Source of the DNA: an uncultured Solobacterium sp.
GTDB lineage: Bacteria > Bacillota_I > Bacilli_A > Erysipelotrichales > Erysipelotrichaceae
DNA length: 6,106 bases
Assembly: GCA_900547815.1 (NCBI GenBank)
Contig: URHY01000095.1
Coordinates: forward strand, 1 to 6,106
Direction: 5' to 3'
In this document: positions 5,019 to 6,106 of the stretch, one piece after another
Layout: every line of letters begins with the position of its first letter
Numbering within the stretch: position 1 is the stretch's first letter
Position numbers and translations under genes: made by a program
The notes under the pieces: generated by a model
What the model saw: only the letters and a program-made list of their open reading frames with translations
The model's database searches: none
Told to the model about the DNA's origin: nothing

Positions 5019-5564
5019 ATGAACTTTTACTTAATAGGTAGTTTAGAAGGATTTAACGATTTACGTTTTCCAAATGTGGAAGATTGGCAAAATTGTATGG
5101 GACATGCTGAAGGTTTACTAAAGCAGTGGAATCCTCCTGAGATGGAATATATATGGAAAAAAAGTAATAGACATAAACATTTTGATTTATCACAATTTTG
5201 TAATCCTCTATTAACTATTAGCGACAAAGCATTAAGTATTTTAGAAAATATTCTTATCAAAAATGGAGAAATTCTTGATATAAAGTCGCCAAAAGGTTTT
5301 TATTTTTTTCATTGTACCAATATAATAGATGCTTTGATTGAAAAAGAATCAGATATAGTGTGGTTAGATAAAGAAAGAGGATGGGTGAGTTGTATAAATA
5401 AATTTGTGTTGGATAAAAATAAAATCCAAGAGCAAACTATTTTCAGACTTCCGAATGTAAATTGTCGCTATACTTTTTATGGGGAGGAATTTAAGAACCT
5501 TGTATTGAAACATCATCTTCAAGGAATACATTTTGATAGATACGAAACTATTATTATAAAATGA
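5019..5564 (+). CDS. Cassette 9: Imm11/DUF1629-like immunity protein, 181 aa
   Basis: The pattern fits the DUF1629 (Imm11)/Imm43-like group of polymorphic-toxin immunity proteins as I know it. It has a variable N-terminus with aromatic residues (1-60), a LTISDKALSILENIL helix (65-79), NGEILDI (82-88), a YFFHCTNIIDAL segment (95-106) with the following ESDI (110-113), a strand INKFVLDKNKI (126-136), IFRL (141-144), and a closing YGEEFKNLVLKHHLQGIHF helix-strand unit (154-172). These proteins are thought to bind and neutralise toxin domains in the cytosol, and no signal peptide is present here. Assignment rests on order of motifs recalled from the family, not on a search. The start at 5019 is 22 bases inside the cassette. 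About 30 AT-rich bases without a gene lie between the stop and attC-like site 10. Confidence 0.8.
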   Translation: MNFYLIGSLEGFNDLRFPNVEDWQNCMGHAEGLLKQWNPPEMEYIWKKSNRHKHFDLSQFCNPLLTISDKALSILENILIKNGEILDIKSPKGFYFFHCTNIIDALIEKESDIVWLDKERGWVSCINKFVLDKNKIQEQTIFRLPNVNCRYTFYGEEFKNLVLKHHLQGIHFDRYETIIIK

Positions 5565-5595
5565 ATGATTGTTTTAAAGTTTGTAGTTAAAGTAT

Positions 5596-5655
5596 TGATA
5601 ACACGCACATCAATCACTTAAACAGTGATTATCTGCATCCTATTAAACATTAGAA
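5596..5655 (+). repeat. attC-like site 10 (last in window)
   Basis: The left core is TGATAAC (5596-5602) and the right core ATTAGAA (5649-5655). The inner stem GCA (5605-5607), C/C mismatch, AT (5609-5610) + AATCACT (5612-5618) pairs with AGTGATT (5624-5630) + AT (5631-5632) and TGC (5634-5636), with C5611 extrahelical and a 5-base loop. The outer arm ATTGATAA (5594-5601) complements TTATCAAT (4997-5004). The right spacer is longer than in the other sites (60 bp overall). Confidence 0.87.
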
Positions 5656-5656
5656 A

Positions 5657-6106
5657 ATGAGAACACCAATCATAATCCTGTTATTTGTAATCCTGCTTGC
5701 CGCAAGCTGCGGAGAGCCTCCCATGCCGCCGTCGGACGAGGAAATGATACGCCATTTCACCACGCACGAGGTGGCGTTCCGTAAGGTGTACGAAATCATG
5801 GCAGAGAGTTCAGAAGGTAGTTTTCACTACCCGCCGCTTTCTCCGGAAGAGGTCATTATACTTGATTCAACAGAACAAAGCGATACATTCCATGAAACGA
5901 ATGACGAACAAGACATTCCGGTATATGGACTGTTGAAGCCGGAGCGAATCCTACTCGACTCCTTGTTATCAGAGATTGGATGCGGTTTTATCCTTGTTGA
6001 TCGCAGGGAATGGGGAACGGCAGATTCGGTATATGTGAGCCTTGTTATGCCGTACTACTCCCACGGCATCGTGGATGCGGGAACGTCCAAGAGTTTCGTT
6101 TACGAT
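5657..6106 (+). CDS. Partial lipoprotein gene, truncated by the window end (150 codons visible)
   Basis: An open frame runs from the ATG at 5657 to the last base without a stop. The N-terminus is a clear lipoprotein signal: Arg2, a hydrophobic core (residues 5-14, IIILLFVILL), then the lipobox L14-A15-A16-S17-C18... read as LAASC with Cys18 as the lipidated residue. The mature part is acidic and hydrophilic (PPSDEEMIRHF near 24-34, then PERILLDSLLSEIGCGFILVD at about 95-115), with no family I recognise. Its product would be anchored in the inner or outer membrane facing the periplasm or the outside. GC content is visibly higher than in the cassettes. The ATG lies only 7 bases after the cassette border, so the ribosome-binding region is supplied by attC-like site 10. 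It could be a tenth cassette or the chromosomal gene flanking the array. Confidence 0.8.
   Translation, partial: MRTPIIILLFVILLAASCGEPPMPPSDEEMIRHFTTHEVAFRKVYEIMAESSEGSFHYPPLSPEEVIILDSTEQSDTFHETNDEQDIPVYGLLKPERILLDSLLSEIGCGFILVDRREWGTADSVYVSLVMPYYSHGIVDAGTSKSFVYD

Larger units (their letters stand above)
11..5655 (+). mobile_element. Integron-like cassette array: nine gene cassettes between ten attC-like sites
   Basis: Nine single-gene intervals, all on the + strand, are separated by ten related elements of 52-60 bp. Each element starts with nnnTAAC (TAGC in one case) and ends in ATTAnnn, or ATTGAnn-like variants are absent. The bases after each terminal ATTA are reverse-complementary to the bases before the TAAC of the next element, in all nine intervals. 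In integrons this is what remains when circular cassettes insert one after another. Cassette borders, taking the cut before TTA, are 61-838, 839-1501, 1502-1918, 1919-2467, 2468-2815, 2816-3634, 3635-4316, 4317-4996 and 4997-5649. The left end is open: an attC-like site starts at base 11 and its cassette lies outside. No recombinase gene is in view, so mobility is inferred from the site structure. The cargo resembles immunity genes, as in recombinase-associated interbacterial defence clusters known from gut Bacteroidales. Confidence 0.85.

Noticed and set aside
11..5655. CRISPR array
   Set aside because: The repeats are 350-800 bp apart, degenerate, and separated by intact genes; there are no uniform short spacers.
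11..5655. Rho-independent terminators at each intergenic hairpin
   Set aside because: The stems are interrupted and lack a following T-tract. Arm complementarity between neighbouring sites is better explained by recombination sites.

Overview
The window is about 33-35% GC over most of its length. It reads as a low-GC accessory island in a Bacteroidota genome, probably a gut Bacteroidales. Supporting signs are A-rich leaders with weak Shine-Dalgarno sequences, proteins of a Bacteroidetes immunity-gene style, and a lipoprotein signal peptide at the right-hand end where GC rises. There is no integrase, attI site, tRNA, rRNA or CRISPR array in view.

Layout: ten related 52-60 bp elements (attC-like sites 1-10) alternate with nine complete protein genes, all on the + strand, one gene per interval. 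In order these are: a 231-aa immunity-like protein (88-783); a 203-aa protein with a possible Imm11/DUF1629-like C-terminal pattern (860-1471); a 113-aa unknown (1529-1870); a macrodomain protein (1960-2415); a 95-aa unknown (2480-2767); a 251-aa DUF6630-like protein with an L7/L12-like tail (2838-3593); two diverged paralogues of 206 and 201 aa (3652-4272 and 4338-4943); and a 181-aa Imm11/DUF1629-like protein (5019-5564). After the tenth element a partial, higher-GC lipoprotein gene runs off the right edge (5657-6106).

The main result is that the intergenic elements have the architecture of integron attC sites, although their core does not fit the textbook consensus. Each has an outer arm ending in TAAC, a short unpaired spacer, an inner stem that in most copies carries one extrahelical base at the same position, a small loop, a second spacer and a terminal ATTA core. 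The variable bases after the ATTA of element n are the reverse complement of the variable bases before the TAAC of element n+1, in nine of nine intervals (8-11 bp each). This in-register rule is expected if each interval is a circularisable cassette whose own attC was split when it was inserted. It gives cassette borders at 61-838, 839-1501, 1502-1918, 1919-2467, 2468-2815, 2816-3634, 3635-4316, 4317-4996 and 4997-5649.

Functionally the cargo looks like a bank of orphan immunity (anti-toxin-effector) genes. It matches my memory of the recombinase-associated acquired interbacterial defence (rAID) clusters of gut Bacteroidales. The macrodomain cassette suggests that enzymatic reversal of ADP-ribosylation may be among the protective activities. 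Leaders are only 12-41 nt and I see no internal promoter, so the cassettes are probably transcribed from a promoter left of the window, like an integron array.
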